Source of the DNA: JALZVT01 sp039029135
GTDB lineage: Bacteria; Pseudomonadota; Gammaproteobacteria; Pseudomonadales; Azotimanducaceae
Assembly (NCBI GenBank): GCA_039029135.1
Contig: JBCCGT010000034.1
Location: 1-43,966, forward strand
Direction of reading: 5' to 3'
Length of the DNA: 43,966 bases
The notes beneath the pieces were generated by a model. The model saw only the letters and a program-made list of their open reading frames with translations, was not told the DNA's origin and did not search any database. This document shows positions 25,506 through 36,463 of this stretch, piece by piece (position 1 is the stretch's first letter; the number at the start of each line of letters is the position of its first letter). A program made the translations under genes and the position numbers.

Positions 25506-25693
25506 ATTCGAAGCGACGCAGGCAGATAGGCTTCGTTCGCCTCGCTCCTTTGGTAGCAACCTCTGCAGGGATAGGAGCGCGATGACCTAGTCTTTGGAAG
25601 CTACGCCAGCAAGATTCCATATGCTTCCGTCGATAGCCCCAGCGCCTCCGCGAGCAGCGCGCCCAACGTTCGATGCTGTTGAAATAGAGGGGG

Positions 25694-28600
25694 TCAGGCG
25701 AGCTGCAGATTCGCAAGCTCTACCGGGCGGCCGATGCCGAAGCCTTGCGCGTAGTCGACCCCGATCTCGCGCAGCATGGCGAGCGTCTTTTCGTCCTCGA
25801 CGTACTCGGCGATGGTCTTCTTGCCCATGTAGTGGCCGATCTCGTTGATCGAGCGCACGACCGCGAAGTCACCGGGGCTGTCGGCCAGATCCTTCACAAA
25901 CACGCCGTCGATCTTGACGTAGTCCACGGGCAGGTTGCGCAGGTAGGAATAGGACGACAGGCCCGTGCCGAAGTCATCGAGCGAGAAGCGACAGCCGATG
26001 ATCTTCATGCGGTTCATGAAGTCGATGGCGTTGTCGAGATTGGAAATCGCCGCCGTCTCGGTGATTTCGAAGCAGACCTTTGCGGTCGGCGTCTGCGTCG
26101 CGGCGAACTGATCGAGCACGAAGTCTGCAAAGGCCTCGTCGTTCACGGAGTGGCCGGAGACGTTGATCGCAAAACCGCTGATGCCGTCGAGCTCGCTGCG
26201 ATGTTCCGCCATCCAGGCGAACACGTTGCTAATGACCCAGCGATCGACCTCGACCATGCGGTTGTAGGTCTCGGCCGCCAGGATGAAGTCTGTCGGCGCC
26301 ATCGTGTCGCCGTGCTCGTCGCGCAGCGTCAGCAGTATCTCGTAGTGGGGTCTGGCGTGGCGGCTCTCGACGATCGGGCAGATCTGTTGGCAGTTCAGCA
26401 CCAGCCGATCGTCCGCCAGCGCCTTGTCGAGCTGCGTGACCCACTCCATGACGCCCTGTCGCTGCATCAGGCGCTGATCGCCCAGCTCGTATTCTTGCAG
26501 CCGGTTGCGGCCAGACTCTTTGGCCGTGAAGCAGGCCTCCTCGGCGTGCAACAGACAGGCCTGCACGTCGGTCGCGGCGTCCACGAAGGACAGGCCCACG
26601 CTTGCCGACAGCACGTGCGTGCGTTCTTCCCACTGGAATGGCTCGCTGCGAATGAGCTGCAGCAGCGCGTTACCGAACTCGCGAGCGCGCTTGGCATCGG
26701 CGCCATCAAGCAGGATGCCGAACTCGTCACCGGATAACCGGGCGACGGTCCCGACCGGTCGCTCCGCCGCGGCGCCGTCATCGAACAAAGCGCTCAGACG
26801 CCGCGCGATCGTCTGCAGCAGCTTGTCTCCCGCCGCGTGGCCGCTGGTGTTGTTGATGATCTTGAATTGATCAAGGTCGAGGTGGAACAGCGCGCTCTCG
26901 CCGCGCCCTGCCTTGGCGCGCGCGATCGCGCGTTCCAAGGCGCGCTCCAGCTCCTTGCGATTGCGCAATTGGGTCAGCTCGTCGTGAGTCGCCTGGTGCG
27001 CGAGCTCGTTGTGCATGTTCTGCAGCATGCGCTGCGAGGCGCGCTCCATCAGCGGCAGATCATAGTCTTCGAGCAGCGTGATCTCGCCGGCGAACAGACC
27101 GTCCGTCATCTGCTTCAGCGTCAGCTCGCGCGACTTTACACCCTTGCGATTCACCAGCACGAAGCTCGAAGTCTGATCGCCGACGAACGCAACCGTGAGT
27201 ATCAACGGCCTCCCCTTCGCGTCGGCCGTGGCGACCCACTCGCCGATCTGCACGCGCCGCGCGCGCTCGAGCGCCTGACTCCAGCTTTGGCGCACGGCCT
27301 CGTCTTCGGAGTCGATATCCGGTTCGCTTTCCGGCAGCAGGCCCGCGAGGCCGACGGCCTCCTGCACGTCACGACGGGTAACACGGCGTGAGTCGCCCAC
27401 GGTCCTCTCGCCGGCGGCGTTGCCCACCACGGCATCCGAGAGTTTCATCACCAGCGGGGTGCGCCGCGCCGGGTCGTAGGAGATGTCGTTGAGTCCGGCG
27501 ATCACCCGCTTTAAGAGCGCCTCCGCTGGCACAAAGTCCGGCGACTCGGGATCTACCTCGTCGTTGAGATGCTCCCATAGCTGGTCGACTAGCATGAGCG
27601 CATCGCGCCATTCGGGGCTCTCGTCGCCGTGACGCAGGTGCGTGTGCACCAGCAGATTGCGCCAGGCCGGATTGATGAACTCCAGCAGCAGCTCGGGCAC
27701 GTCGCGGTCGGTGAAGCGCGCCTCGAAAGACATCAACACGGCGCGCCGCGCGCGGGCGAGCTTCTGCTGACCTTCGCTGGCGCGCACCGTTCGTTCCACG
27801 TTGCCGCGATAGGCCCGAGTCTGCTTGTCAAGCAGCGGGTTCAGGACCTCAATCGCCTCGTCGAACACCTGCGGGTTGTCGTCGAAGTCGCGCACCACGC
27901 GTTCGAGCGTGGCGTCGACCTGCTGCCCGACCTCGCGCTCGATGCCTTCGTGGGCGTCGCTCGCGTTCCCGAGCCGACCGAGGAGATTCAGCATCTCGGC
28001 CGCCGAGTGCGGCCGTTCCGCGTGGTGCTGCAGGAAGCTGCGATCGATGGCCGCGAGCTTGTTGAGCGTGATCTCGAGGCGCTTGATCCAGTCACGAACG
28101 CCCGTCGTGAGCAGCAGGTCTTCGCGCATGGAATCGACCAGACCCTCGACCACGCTCAGAGCGTCGTGCTCGTCCTCGCCGAGCTTCTTGGCGCCGCCAT
28201 GGCGAGCGCGCAGCGCCGCCATCAGCCGCGGCCGCAGCTCTTGATCGTCGAGAGAGGCGTCTCCCAGCTCGCTCTGCAGGTCGCGGAACGCGCCCAGAAT
28301 GTCGGCGCCGCTAAAGCGCGCTTCCGAGGGCGCGTTGCTGGGCGCGAGGTCTTCCGCGGGCGGTCGACCGAGCTGCTCGCGCGTCCGCCGGCCCAAGGAC
28401 AGCAACTCACGCGCCGCGCCATAGACCTGCGCGACGCCACCTCGCGGCGCGCTGAACGGGTCATGGCCCGCGACCGTGCGCGGCGTGCCTACGCCTTCCA
28501 CCGACATCGCCGCCTCGCGTACGGCGCTGTCCATGTCGTGATAGGTCTCAGCGTCCGCAGCCGACTTTGGCGGCGGCGCGGGCCGCAGCTTGACCTGCGC

Positions 28601-29686
28601 GCGACGGATCTCTTCGACCGACGGCAGGATGCCGCTGTCATCAAGCGACGTGCGCACGCCGCGATAGAGGCTGTCGAGTATCGGCAGCATGACCTGCTGG
28701 AACACGGCGAAGAGGTCTTCGCGCACCTGGCGCCGCAGGTCGAGCGAATCGGTCGCGTCCGCAAAGGCCCAGGTCACGACCGCCGGGCCGATCGGCAGAA
28801 TGTCCTTGTGACCCCAGGGCTTGGCCAGCAGCTCGAGCAGCGCGGCCAGATCCAAAAGCGGTTCGCGCAGCCGGTTCTCGGTCTTCGAAATCGTCTCTGC
28901 CACCACCAGCCAGTCTTCGAACTGATCCTGATCTACCAGCGCCAGTTTGTTCGGGCTGCTGCCCGTTTCCCGCCGACGGCGTTTTTCCAAAACCGCGTGA
29001 AAGTCAGCCACCGAGTCGATCTGGGCGAGAACCTCGGCGCGAAACGCGGCGTCGATCGCACTCTCCTGCTTCGTGAGCTGCTGCAGGCCCTCGTAGTACA
29101 TCATCTCGATGGCGTTGGTACCGGCGTCGGCGGATTTCGCGAGCAGCTGATCCTTGGCGCGGCTGAAGAAGTTGCCGCTGATGCGCTCGAGCGCGCGCTT
29201 CATCACGCTCTTGAGCTGGGCCCGTACGCGTGCGGCGTCCTCGTTGGAGACGCGCTGATCGCGCAGCAGCGCGTCAGGCTGCGCTGACTGGCTCTCGGCG
29301 GTGGGCTGGGTTCCGTCGAGGGCGCCGCGCGTCACGGTGCCTGACGCGACGGCGTACTCCATCAGCGCATCGAACGCGTCTATCGGCAGACCGCCGCGAT
29401 AGACGATGCCGAGGCCGGTGGCGTTGTCGAGCAGCCGCGCTATGACCGCAGGCAGCCGGAAGTGCACCGCGCCGCGCGGCGTGGCGACAGAAAAGTGCAC
29501 GTCGATCGGCGCGCCTGGAACGAAGCCTTCGACCGCCGCCAGCACCTTGTTCTGCGCGCCAGTCAGCAGCATGCCACCCTGGCAGAAATCGCGGATCGTA
29601 CACAGCCAAGAGCGCCCGCTCGCCGGATGGACGAGCGCGCTCAGGGCAATGGGTTGACGCAGATACTGGCGCCGATTCGCGTCCAT
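25694..29686 (-). CDS. PilZ-DUF1631-GGDEF-EAL c-di-GMP protein
   Basis: 1,330-residue cytoplasmic signalling protein. Residues 1-105 look like a PilZ c-di-GMP receptor domain (MDANRRQYLRQPI, D.C.GGMLL). Residues about 140-880 are a long helical DUF1631-type region. GGDEF spans about 905-1070, with DELTQLRNR, LDLDQFKIIN and a signature reading SGDEF near residue 985; the RxxD inhibitory site is absent. EAL spans about 1085-1325, with EILL in place of EALL, but VCFEITETAAI, DDFGTGLSSYSYL, DYVKIDG, IAEYVED and QGFGIGRP are kept. It is therefore probably a phosphodiesterase with a weak or GTP-sensing GGDEF; this is inference. No membrane helix seen. Downstream of a diguanylate cyclase gene by 127 bases. 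Confidence 0.9.
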   Translation of the reverse strand: MDANRRQYLRQPIALSALVHPASGRSWLCTIRDFCQGGMLLTGAQNKVLAAVEGFVPGAPIDVHFSVATPRGAVHFRLPAVIARLLDNATGLGIVYRGGLPIDAFDALMEYAVASGTVTRGALDGTQPTAESQSAQPDALLRDQRVSNEDAARVRAQLKSVMKRALERISGNFFSRAKDQLLAKSADAGTNAIEMMYYEGLQQLTKQESAIDAAFRAEVLAQIDSVADFHAVLEKRRRRETGSSPNKLALVDQDQFEDWLVVAETISKTENRLREPLLDLAALLELLAKPWGHKDILPIGPAVVTWAFADATDSLDLRRQVREDLFAVFQQVMLPILDSLYRGVRTSLDDSGILPSVEEIRRAQVKLRPAPPPKSAADAETYHDMDSAVREAAMSVEGVGTPRTVAGHDPFSAPRGGVAQVYGAARELLSLGRRTREQLGRPPAEDLAPSNAPSEARFSGADILGAFRDLQSELGDASLDDQELRPRLMAALRARHGGAKKLGEDEHDALSVVEGLVDSMREDLLLTTGVRDWIKRLEITLNKLAAIDRSFLQHHAERPHSAAEMLNLLGRLGNASDAHEGIEREVGQQVDATLERVVRDFDDNPQVFDEAIEVLNPLLDKQTRAYRGNVERTVRASEGQQKLARARRAVLMSFEARFTDRDVPELLLEFINPAWRNLLVHTHLRHGDESPEWRDALMLVDQLWEHLNDEVDPESPDFVPAEALLKRVIAGLNDISYDPARRTPLVMKLSDAVVGNAAGERTVGDSRRVTRRDVQEAVGLAGLLPESEPDIDSEDEAVRQSWSQALERARRVQIGEWVATADAKGRPLILTVAFVGDQTSSFVLVNRKGVKSRELTLKQMTDGLFAGEITLLEDYDLPLMERASQRMLQNMHNELAHQATHDELTQLRNRKELERALERAIARAKAGRGESALFHLDLDQFKIINNTSGHAAGDKLLQTIARRLSALFDDGAAAERPVGTVARLSGDEFGILLDGADAKRAREFGNALLQLIRSEPFQWEERTHVLSASVGLSFVDAATDVQACLLHAEEACFTAKESGRNRLQEYELGDQRLMQRQGVMEWVTQLDKALADDRLVLNCQQICPIVESRHARPHYEILLTLRDEHGDTMAPTDFILAAETYNRMVEVDRWVISNVFAWMAEHRSELDGISGFAINVSGHSVNDEAFADFVLDQFAATQTPTAKVCFEITETAAISNLDNAIDFMNRMKIIGCRFSLDDFGTGLSSYSYLRNLPVDYVKIDGVFVKDLADSPGDFAVVRSINEIGHYMGKKTIAEYVEDEKTLAMLREIGVDYAQGFGIGRPVELANLQLA

Positions 29687-29813
29687 ACGACTAGGGCTCT
29701 GATGATCTCGGTTCGTGAGTCACACGGAACAAGCGTACCGCAAGTCGCGCTCGCGCTCTCTCTCGAGCGCCCACAGAGGCGCTTAATTTACGTTGCGTCG
29801 ACAAGAGAGCGGC

Positions 29814-31025
<1,212 letters not shown>

Positions 31026-31071
31026 GCCGACAAGCAGATGAGGACGGCAGTGCGCGGCATTCAGCAGCGGC

Positions 31072-32586
31072 TCAAGGGTGCTGCAGTGCCTGCCTCAGCG
31101 CGACCCGCCAACCCGCCAGCAGTGCATCGCGCGCCTGGGCCGACATGCCGGGCTCGAAGCGGCGCTCGGTCTGCCAGCTACCACCGGCGGCCGCGACGTC
31201 CGCATAGGCCCCGACACCGATGCCCGCCAGCATCGCCGCACCGAAGGCCGTGGTCTCGGTGATGCGCGGCCGTTCGACGACGGTATCGAGCACGTCGGCC
31301 AAAAACTGACACAGCCAGTCGTTCACCACCATGCCGCCATCGATACGTACGGTGTCGATGTTGCCCGCATCCGCCTGCAGGGCCTGCAACAGATCGTGCG
31401 TCTGGTACGCCATGCTGGCGAGCGTTGCCGTCACCACCTGATCCCGACTGGTGTCCAGGGTCAGGCCACTGATCAAACCGCGCGCCAAGGGATCCCAGTG
31501 TGGCGCACCCAAACCTGTGAAGGCCGGCACGACATAGCACCCACCCGTGTCGCCGTTGGTTGCGCGCGCGCTGTCCTCGGTCGTGGCGGCGCTGTCGATC
31601 AGCCCGAGCTGGTCGCGCAGCCACTTCACGGCCACGCCGGCGTTGAAGATGCTGCCTTCCAGCGCAAAGGTCGTCACGCCAGCCAGCCGGTAGCCGACCG
31701 TGGTCAGCAGATCGGCACCGCTGCGGACAAACTCGGTGCCGGTATTCGCGATCAGGAAACAGCCCGTGCCGTAGGTGCTCTTCGTCATGCCCGGTTCGAA
31801 GCAGGCCTGACCGATGAGGGCGGCCTGCTGGTCGCCCGCTACGCCGCGGATCGGCACCCTGGCGCCGAAGACCTCGGCGGTGGTCGCGCCGAAGTCGGCG
31901 ACGCAGTCCAGGACCTCCGGCAGCACGGCCCGCGGCACGCGATGGAGATCGAGCAGGTCATCGCTCCAATCGCCGGCGCGTATGTCGTAGAGCTGGGTCC
32001 GCGCCGCATTGGTGGCATCGGTCACGTGCCGGGCACCCCCCGTCAGGCGCCAGATCAGAAAGCTGTCGACGGTGCCGAAGCACAGCTCGCCACGTTCGGC
32101 GCGCGCCCGCTCGCCCGGCAGGGCATCGAGCAGCCAGCGCAGCTTGGTCGCACTGAAATAGGGATCAATGACGAGGCCGGAACGATCCCGCACCAGTTCC
32201 GAGGCGCCGTCCGCAGCAAGCTGCGCGCAGAGATCGGCCGTGCGCCGGTCCTGCCAGACGATCGCGGGGTGCAGGCAGCGACCGGTGTCGCGCTCCCACA
32301 ACAGCGTCGTTTCACGCTGGTTGGTGATGCCGATCGCCGCCACCGCGCCGGGATCGACGCCAGCGGCTGCCAGCGCCTGGGCGATGGCCTGCTGCGTCGT
32401 GCGCCAGAGTACTTCCGGATCCTGTTCCACCCAGCCGGGCTGCGGGAAGTGCATATCGAAGGCAACTTGACCCAGTCCAGCGATCTGGCCATCGCGAAAG
32501 ACGATCGCCCGCGAGCTGCTGGTGCCCTGGTCAATCGCCAGCAAAATCGCGCTTTCTTGACCCTTTTGGGTCGTCGAATCCCTCAC
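31072..32586 (-). CDS. glpK: Glycerol kinase
   Basis: Phosphorylates glycerol to glycerol-3-phosphate. FGGY-kinase motifs are all in place: LLAIDQGTSSSRAIVF near the N-terminus, the glycerol-binding NQRETT, WQDRRT, VAGDQQAALIGQ and MTKSTYGTGCF, then IDGGMVVNDWLCQFLAD towards the C-terminus. 504 residues is standard. GTG start; no strong ribosome site. No glpF or glpD is next to it. Instead two c-di-GMP genes follow on the same strand, so an operon joining glycerol use and signalling is possible. Confidence 0.95.
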   Translation of the reverse strand: MRDSTTQKGQESAILLAIDQGTSSSRAIVFRDGQIAGLGQVAFDMHFPQPGWVEQDPEVLWRTTQQAIAQALAAAGVDPGAVAAIGITNQRETTLLWERDTGRCLHPAIVWQDRRTADLCAQLAADGASELVRDRSGLVIDPYFSATKLRWLLDALPGERARAERGELCFGTVDSFLIWRLTGGARHVTDATNAARTQLYDIRAGDWSDDLLDLHRVPRAVLPEVLDCVADFGATTAEVFGARVPIRGVAGDQQAALIGQACFEPGMTKSTYGTGCFLIANTGTEFVRSGADLLTTVGYRLAGVTTFALEGSIFNAGVAVKWLRDQLGLIDSAATTEDSARATNGDTGGCYVVPAFTGLGAPHWDPLARGLISGLTLDTSRDQVVTATLASMAYQTHDLLQALQADAGNIDTVRIDGGMVVNDWLCQFLADVLDTVVERPRITETTAFGAAMLAGIGVGAYADVAAAGGSWQTERRFEPGMSAQARDALLAGWRVALRQALQHP

Positions 32587-32633
32587 CCGAATTGCCCACT
32601 AGATTTCCAAAGATCGTTCACAGGATATCCACG

Positions 32634-32654
32634 GTGGTTTGTCTTGCAAACCAC
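32634..32654. repeat. Perfect inverted repeat near the glpK start
   Basis: GTGGTTTG, five bases TCTTG, CAAACCAC. It lies 48 bases upstream of the glpK start. No T-run follows on either strand, so an operator is more likely than a terminator. No known regulator motif recognised. Confidence 0.5.
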
Positions 32655-32692
32655 GGGGGCTGTCATTATCTTGTGGTCTCGCCCAGCCGAAA

Positions 32693-32708
32693 ACCCAACA
32701 TATTGGGT
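32693..32708. repeat. ACCCAA-CATA-TTGGGT palindrome
   Basis: Perfect 6-bp arms around four bases, in a local AT-rich patch 107 bases upstream of glpK. It may be an operator; the regulator is unknown. Confidence 0.45.
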
Positions 32709-32871
32709 CTTAGGTCGCCAAATTGGTGCCTCTACAACGAGTTAGCGCCGATTAAACGGTCGTTAGGACAGCGTCCGAACGAAGCAGTCGGGAGCCGGCA
32801 AGAGCCAGTAAGAGCAGGAAGAAACCGGCGAAACCGCAGCACAGCGGGCGGCGAGACAGCACAGACGACAG

Positions 32872-32899
32872 CAGCAAGACAGCAAGACAGCAAGACAGA
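32872..32899 (+). repeat. Tandem 8-base repeat, 3.5 copies
   Basis: CAGCAAGA three times in a row followed by CAGA. Simple-sequence repeat in the nrdA leader. Confidence 0.7.
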
Positions 32900-33132
32900 C
32901 GGCAGGAGAGAACACAGGGTGTCAGCATCGACCGGGGTGGGGGATGCGCAGCACCACGCCAATCGCCAGGCGACTGGTTCGCCATGGCGACGGCAATCGG
33001 AAGCGTGTGACAGCACGCCTCCGCGAGCGGCCTAACAAACCGCGAAACCCGTCGCGCGAAACCCGTCGAATGAGCGGGTAATCGATACGGGCGACCCAAT
33101 TAAGGGTGATAAACGAACGTTCTTCGTAGAAC

Positions 33133-33165
33133 ACAAGGCGCGGGCTTGTCAGCCCGTGCCTGTGC
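33133..33165 (+). ncRNA. Strong hairpin in the nrdA leader
   Basis: GGCGCGGGCT (33138-33147) pairs with AGCCCGTGCC (33152-33161) with one G-U pair and a TGTC loop. CACA/TGTG extends the stem with a bulged A. No U-run follows. It may be a structured leader element or a terminator without a tail; function is not known. Confidence 0.35.
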
Positions 33166-33430
33166 GCCGTCGAGACGATGGCGTCACCGGGTTCAGGCGA
33201 GCGCAGTCCGGCGATGAGCATTAGATAGAAAGTCGCGACTGGCGAGACGAGCCGCAGCGGCGCGGGGAAGAGCGTCGGCTGACGACTAGCGCGCTAGAAC
33301 AGCCAGACAGAAACAACAGCAGCAGCAACAACAGTAAAACAGCAGGCGAGAACCAACCGCGAGAGCCGACCATCCTTCGGCTTTGCCACGTGCGCACCGG
33401 GTCTCTCGCAACGACAAGGAGCACAAGAAC

Positions 33431-36406
33431 TTGCAATCAGAGCTAACTGAATCGCTGGCCGCCCAGCAGACAGCGCCGACGACGGCACTGCCCGGCGAGC
33501 CGCTGTCGCCCGCGCTGACGGCGACCGCACCCGGCCAACTCAAGGTCATCAAGCGCAATGGCACCGTGGTGCCCTACAGCGACGACAAGATAGCGGTTGC
33601 GATGACGAAGGCGTTTCTTGCCGTCGAAGGCGGCACCGCCGCCGCCTCACCGCGCATACGCGAGTTGGTCGCCGAACTCGCCGAACAGGTCAGCGGCACG
33701 TTTCTGCGTCGCCTACCGTCCGGCGGCACGCTGCATATCGAAGAGATTCAGGATCAGGTCGAGCTCGCGCTCATGCGCTCCGGCGAACATCAGGTCGCGC
33801 GCTCTTACGTGCTGTATCGAGCGGAGCGCGCGCGGCTACGCGAAGAACAGACACCACCCACGGTTGCGATCGAATCGAACCTGTCGGTCACGCTCGCCGA
33901 CGGCAGCCGCGAACCGCTGGACGTCGCGCGCATCAACACGCTGGTCTTCGAGGCGTGCGCGAACCTGACCGATGTCGACGCCGAACGCATCGTGACCCAG
34001 GCGCTCGACAACATGTACGACGGCATTTCCGCCACGGACGTCGCGACGTCGCTGCAGATTACGGCCCGCACGCTGGTCGAAGAAGAGCCGAACTACACCT
34101 ACGTCACCGCGCGGCTGCTGCTCGATGAGCTGCGACGCGAGGCGCTGACGTTCCTGAACGTGCGCCGCGAAGGCGCGGCCGCGAACGATCACCGCGCGAC
34201 CCAGGGCGAAATGACGACGCTGTATCCGGCCGCACTGACGCAATTCATCAAGCGCGGCGTCGAACTGGAGCTGCTGTCGCCCGAGCTGCTGCAATTCGAT
34301 CTGGCCAAGCTGGGCGCCGCGCTGAACCCCGAGCGCGATCTCAACTTCACCTATCTCGGCCTGCAGACGCTGTACGACCGCTATTTCATTCACAGCGACG
34401 ATACGCGTTTCGAGCTGCCGCAGATTTTCTTCATGCGCGTCGCGATGGGGCTCGCCATCGAAGAAGAGCTGCCGAACGAGCGCGCCATCGAGTTTTATAA
34501 TCTGCTGTCGTCGTTCGACTACATGAGCTCGACGCCGACGCTGTTCAACTCTGGCACGCTGCGTTCGCAGCTGTCGTCGTGCTTCCTCACCACCGTTCCC
34601 GACGACCTGGACGGCATTTACAGCGCGATTCGCGACAACGCGCTGCTCTCCAAGTGGGCCGGCGGACTGGGCAACGACTGGACCCGCGTGCGCGCGCTGG
34701 GCTCCTACATCAAGGGCACCAACGGCAAGTCGCAGGGCGTCGTGCCGTTTCTGAAAGTCGTGAACGACACGGCCGTCGCGGTGAATCAGGGCGGCAAACG
34801 CAAGGGCGCCGTCTGCGCCTATCTCGAAACCTGGCACCTGGACATCGAGGAGTTTCTGGAGCTGCGGAAAAACACCGGCGACGACCGTCGCCGCACCCAC
34901 GACATGAACACGGCGAACTGGATCCCCGATCTGTTCATGAAGCGCGTGACCGAGGGCGAAGACTGGACGCTGTTTTCACCGTCAGACGTGCCAGACCTGC
35001 ACGACCTCTACGGCAAGGCTTTCGAAGAACGCTACGAAGCCTATGAGGCGATGACGAAGAGCGGCGAGATCGCGCTGTTCCGCCGGGTGCCGGCGACCGA
35101 TCTGTGGCGCAAGATGCTGTCGATGCTGTTCGAAACGGGCCATCCCTGGATCACTTTCAAGGATGCGTGCAACGTGCGCTCACCGCAGCAGCACGTTGGC
35201 GTGGTGCACTCGTCGAACCTGTGCACCGAGATCACGCTGAACACCTCGAACGAGGAAGTCGCGGTGTGCAACCTGGGCTCCGTGAACCTCGCCCAGCACG
35301 TCATCGACGGCAAACTGGATCACGAGAAGCTGAAGAAGACGGTCGGCACCGCTGTGCGGATGCTCGATAACGTCATCGACATCAACTACTACTCGGTGCC
35401 GCAGGCGCGCACATCGAACATGCGTCACCGGCCGGTCGGCCTCGGCATCATGGGCTTTCAGGACGCGCTGTTTAAGCAGCAGCTGCCCTACGGCTCCGAT
35501 GCTGCGGTGAACTTCGCAGACGCTTCTATGGAAGCGGTCAGCTACTACGCCATCGAGGCCTCGATGAAGCTCGCCAAAGAACGCGGCAGCTATCCGAGCT
35601 TCGACGGCTCGCTGTGGAGCCGCGGCATCCTGCCGCGGGATTCGCTGCGCAATCTGCAGATCGAGCGGGGCGAAGACTATCTCGACGCCAATCTCGACAG
35701 CACCCTGGGCTGGGACGAGCACTGGGACAGCCTGCGTGCGAAGGTGAAGACCAACGGCATGCGCAACTCCAACGTGATGGCCATCGCGCCGACGGCGACC
35801 ATTGCCAACATCACAGGCGTGTCTCAATCGATCGAACCGACGTATCAAAACCTGTACGTCAAATCGAACCTGTCCGGCGAGTTCACCGTGGTGAACCCGT
35901 TCATGGTCCACGACCTGAAAGAGCGCGGCCTGTGGGACAACGTCATGGTCAACGACCTGAAGTATTTCGACGGCAGCCTGCAGAAGATCGAGCGCATCCC
36001 GGAAGAGCTGAAGACGCTGTATGCAACGGCCTTCGAAGTCGAGCCGCGCTGGATTGTCGACGCCGCCAGCCGGCGCCAGAAGTGGATTGATCAGGCGCAG
36101 TCGCTGAACCTCTATATCGCCGGCGCGTCGGGTAAGAAGCTCGACATCACCTATCGCATGGCGTGGCTGCGCGGCCTCAAGACGACCTATTACCTGCGCG
36201 CGCTGGGCGCGACGCATACGGAGAAGTCGACCCTCGAGAAGGGCACGCTGAACGCCGTGAGCGCTGAGGGTGCAGCCGCAGCCCCGGCGATGGAAGCGGC
36301 AACCGCCGCGCCGGCGGCCAGCGCCGAATTCGACCTGAACACCGAAGCGGCACCGACGCCGCTGGCCTGTTCGATTGATGACCCCGACTGCGAGGCCTGC
36401 CAGTAG
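33431..36406 (+). CDS. nrdA: Ribonucleotide reductase class Ia, alpha subunit
   Basis: Large catalytic subunit reducing ribonucleoside diphosphates to deoxy forms, with NrdB. Near the N-terminus is an ATP-cone (VIKRNGTVVPYSDDKIAVAMTKAF...), followed by a second cone-like segment (VTLADGSREPLDVARINTLVFEAC). The barrel has SQLSSCFLTT, the KWAGGLGNDW block, SNLCTEI and VAVCNLGSVNLAQH. The C-terminal redox tail is CSIDDPDCEACQ, Pseudomonas-like. I start it at TTG 33431 because AAGGAG lies 9 bases upstream; the longer TTG at 33383 has no such site. 991 residues, longer than E. coli NrdA because of the extra N-terminal cone. nrdB follows 57 bases later. Confidence 0.95.
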   Translation: MQSELTESLAAQQTAPTTALPGEPLSPALTATAPGQLKVIKRNGTVVPYSDDKIAVAMTKAFLAVEGGTAAASPRIRELVAELAEQVSGTFLRRLPSGGTLHIEEIQDQVELALMRSGEHQVARSYVLYRAERARLREEQTPPTVAIESNLSVTLADGSREPLDVARINTLVFEACANLTDVDAERIVTQALDNMYDGISATDVATSLQITARTLVEEEPNYTYVTARLLLDELRREALTFLNVRREGAAANDHRATQGEMTTLYPAALTQFIKRGVELELLSPELLQFDLAKLGAALNPERDLNFTYLGLQTLYDRYFIHSDDTRFELPQIFFMRVAMGLAIEEELPNERAIEFYNLLSSFDYMSSTPTLFNSGTLRSQLSSCFLTTVPDDLDGIYSAIRDNALLSKWAGGLGNDWTRVRALGSYIKGTNGKSQGVVPFLKVVNDTAVAVNQGGKRKGAVCAYLETWHLDIEEFLELRKNTGDDRRRTHDMNTANWIPDLFMKRVTEGEDWTLFSPSDVPDLHDLYGKAFEERYEAYEAMTKSGEIALFRRVPATDLWRKMLSMLFETGHPWITFKDACNVRSPQQHVGVVHSSNLCTEITLNTSNEEVAVCNLGSVNLAQHVIDGKLDHEKLKKTVGTAVRMLDNVIDINYYSVPQARTSNMRHRPVGLGIMGFQDALFKQQLPYGSDAAVNFADASMEAVSYYAIEASMKLAKERGSYPSFDGSLWSRGILPRDSLRNLQIERGEDYLDANLDSTLGWDEHWDSLRAKVKTNGMRNSNVMAIAPTATIANITGVSQSIEPTYQNLYVKSNLSGEFTVVNPFMVHDLKERGLWDNVMVNDLKYFDGSLQKIERIPEELKTLYATAFEVEPRWIVDAASRRQKWIDQAQSLNLYIAGASGKKLDITYRMAWLRGLKTTYYLRALGATHTEKSTLEKGTLNAVSAEGAAAAPAMEAATAAPAASAEFDLNTEAAPTPLACSIDDPDCEACQ

Positions 36407-36463
36407 GCAGACTAGCGGGTTTTCACCGACAGACCTTGAGCAAACGAGATAAAGAGACGATCT

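Larger units (their letters stand above)
32587..33430. other. Long non-coding region between glpK and nrdA
   Basis: 844 bases with no supported gene. It holds a perfect 8-bp stem-loop (32634-32654), a 16-base palindrome (32693-32708), three tandem copies of CAGCAAGA (32872-32895), a strong 10-bp hairpin (33138-33161) and a CAG/CAA-rich stretch (33308-33345). No NrdR box of the expected ACACnATATATnGTGT type was found. It must contain the divergent glpK and nrdA promoters. Confidence 0.7.

Noticed and set aside
27629..29287. 552-codon open frame on the plus strand
   Set aside because: Antisense to the PilZ/DUF1631/GGDEF/EAL gene. It arises from high-GC codon bias; the product has no recognisable domain.
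31078..32745. 555-codon open frame on the plus strand
   Set aside because: Antisense to glpK over almost its whole length; shadow frame of a well-supported gene.
32872..32899. Short tandem repeat considered as a CRISPR-like array
   Set aside because: The units are 8 bases with no spacers; simple-sequence repeat only.
35180..36217. 345-codon open frame on the minus strand
   Set aside because: Antisense to nrdA; no domain or ribosome site.
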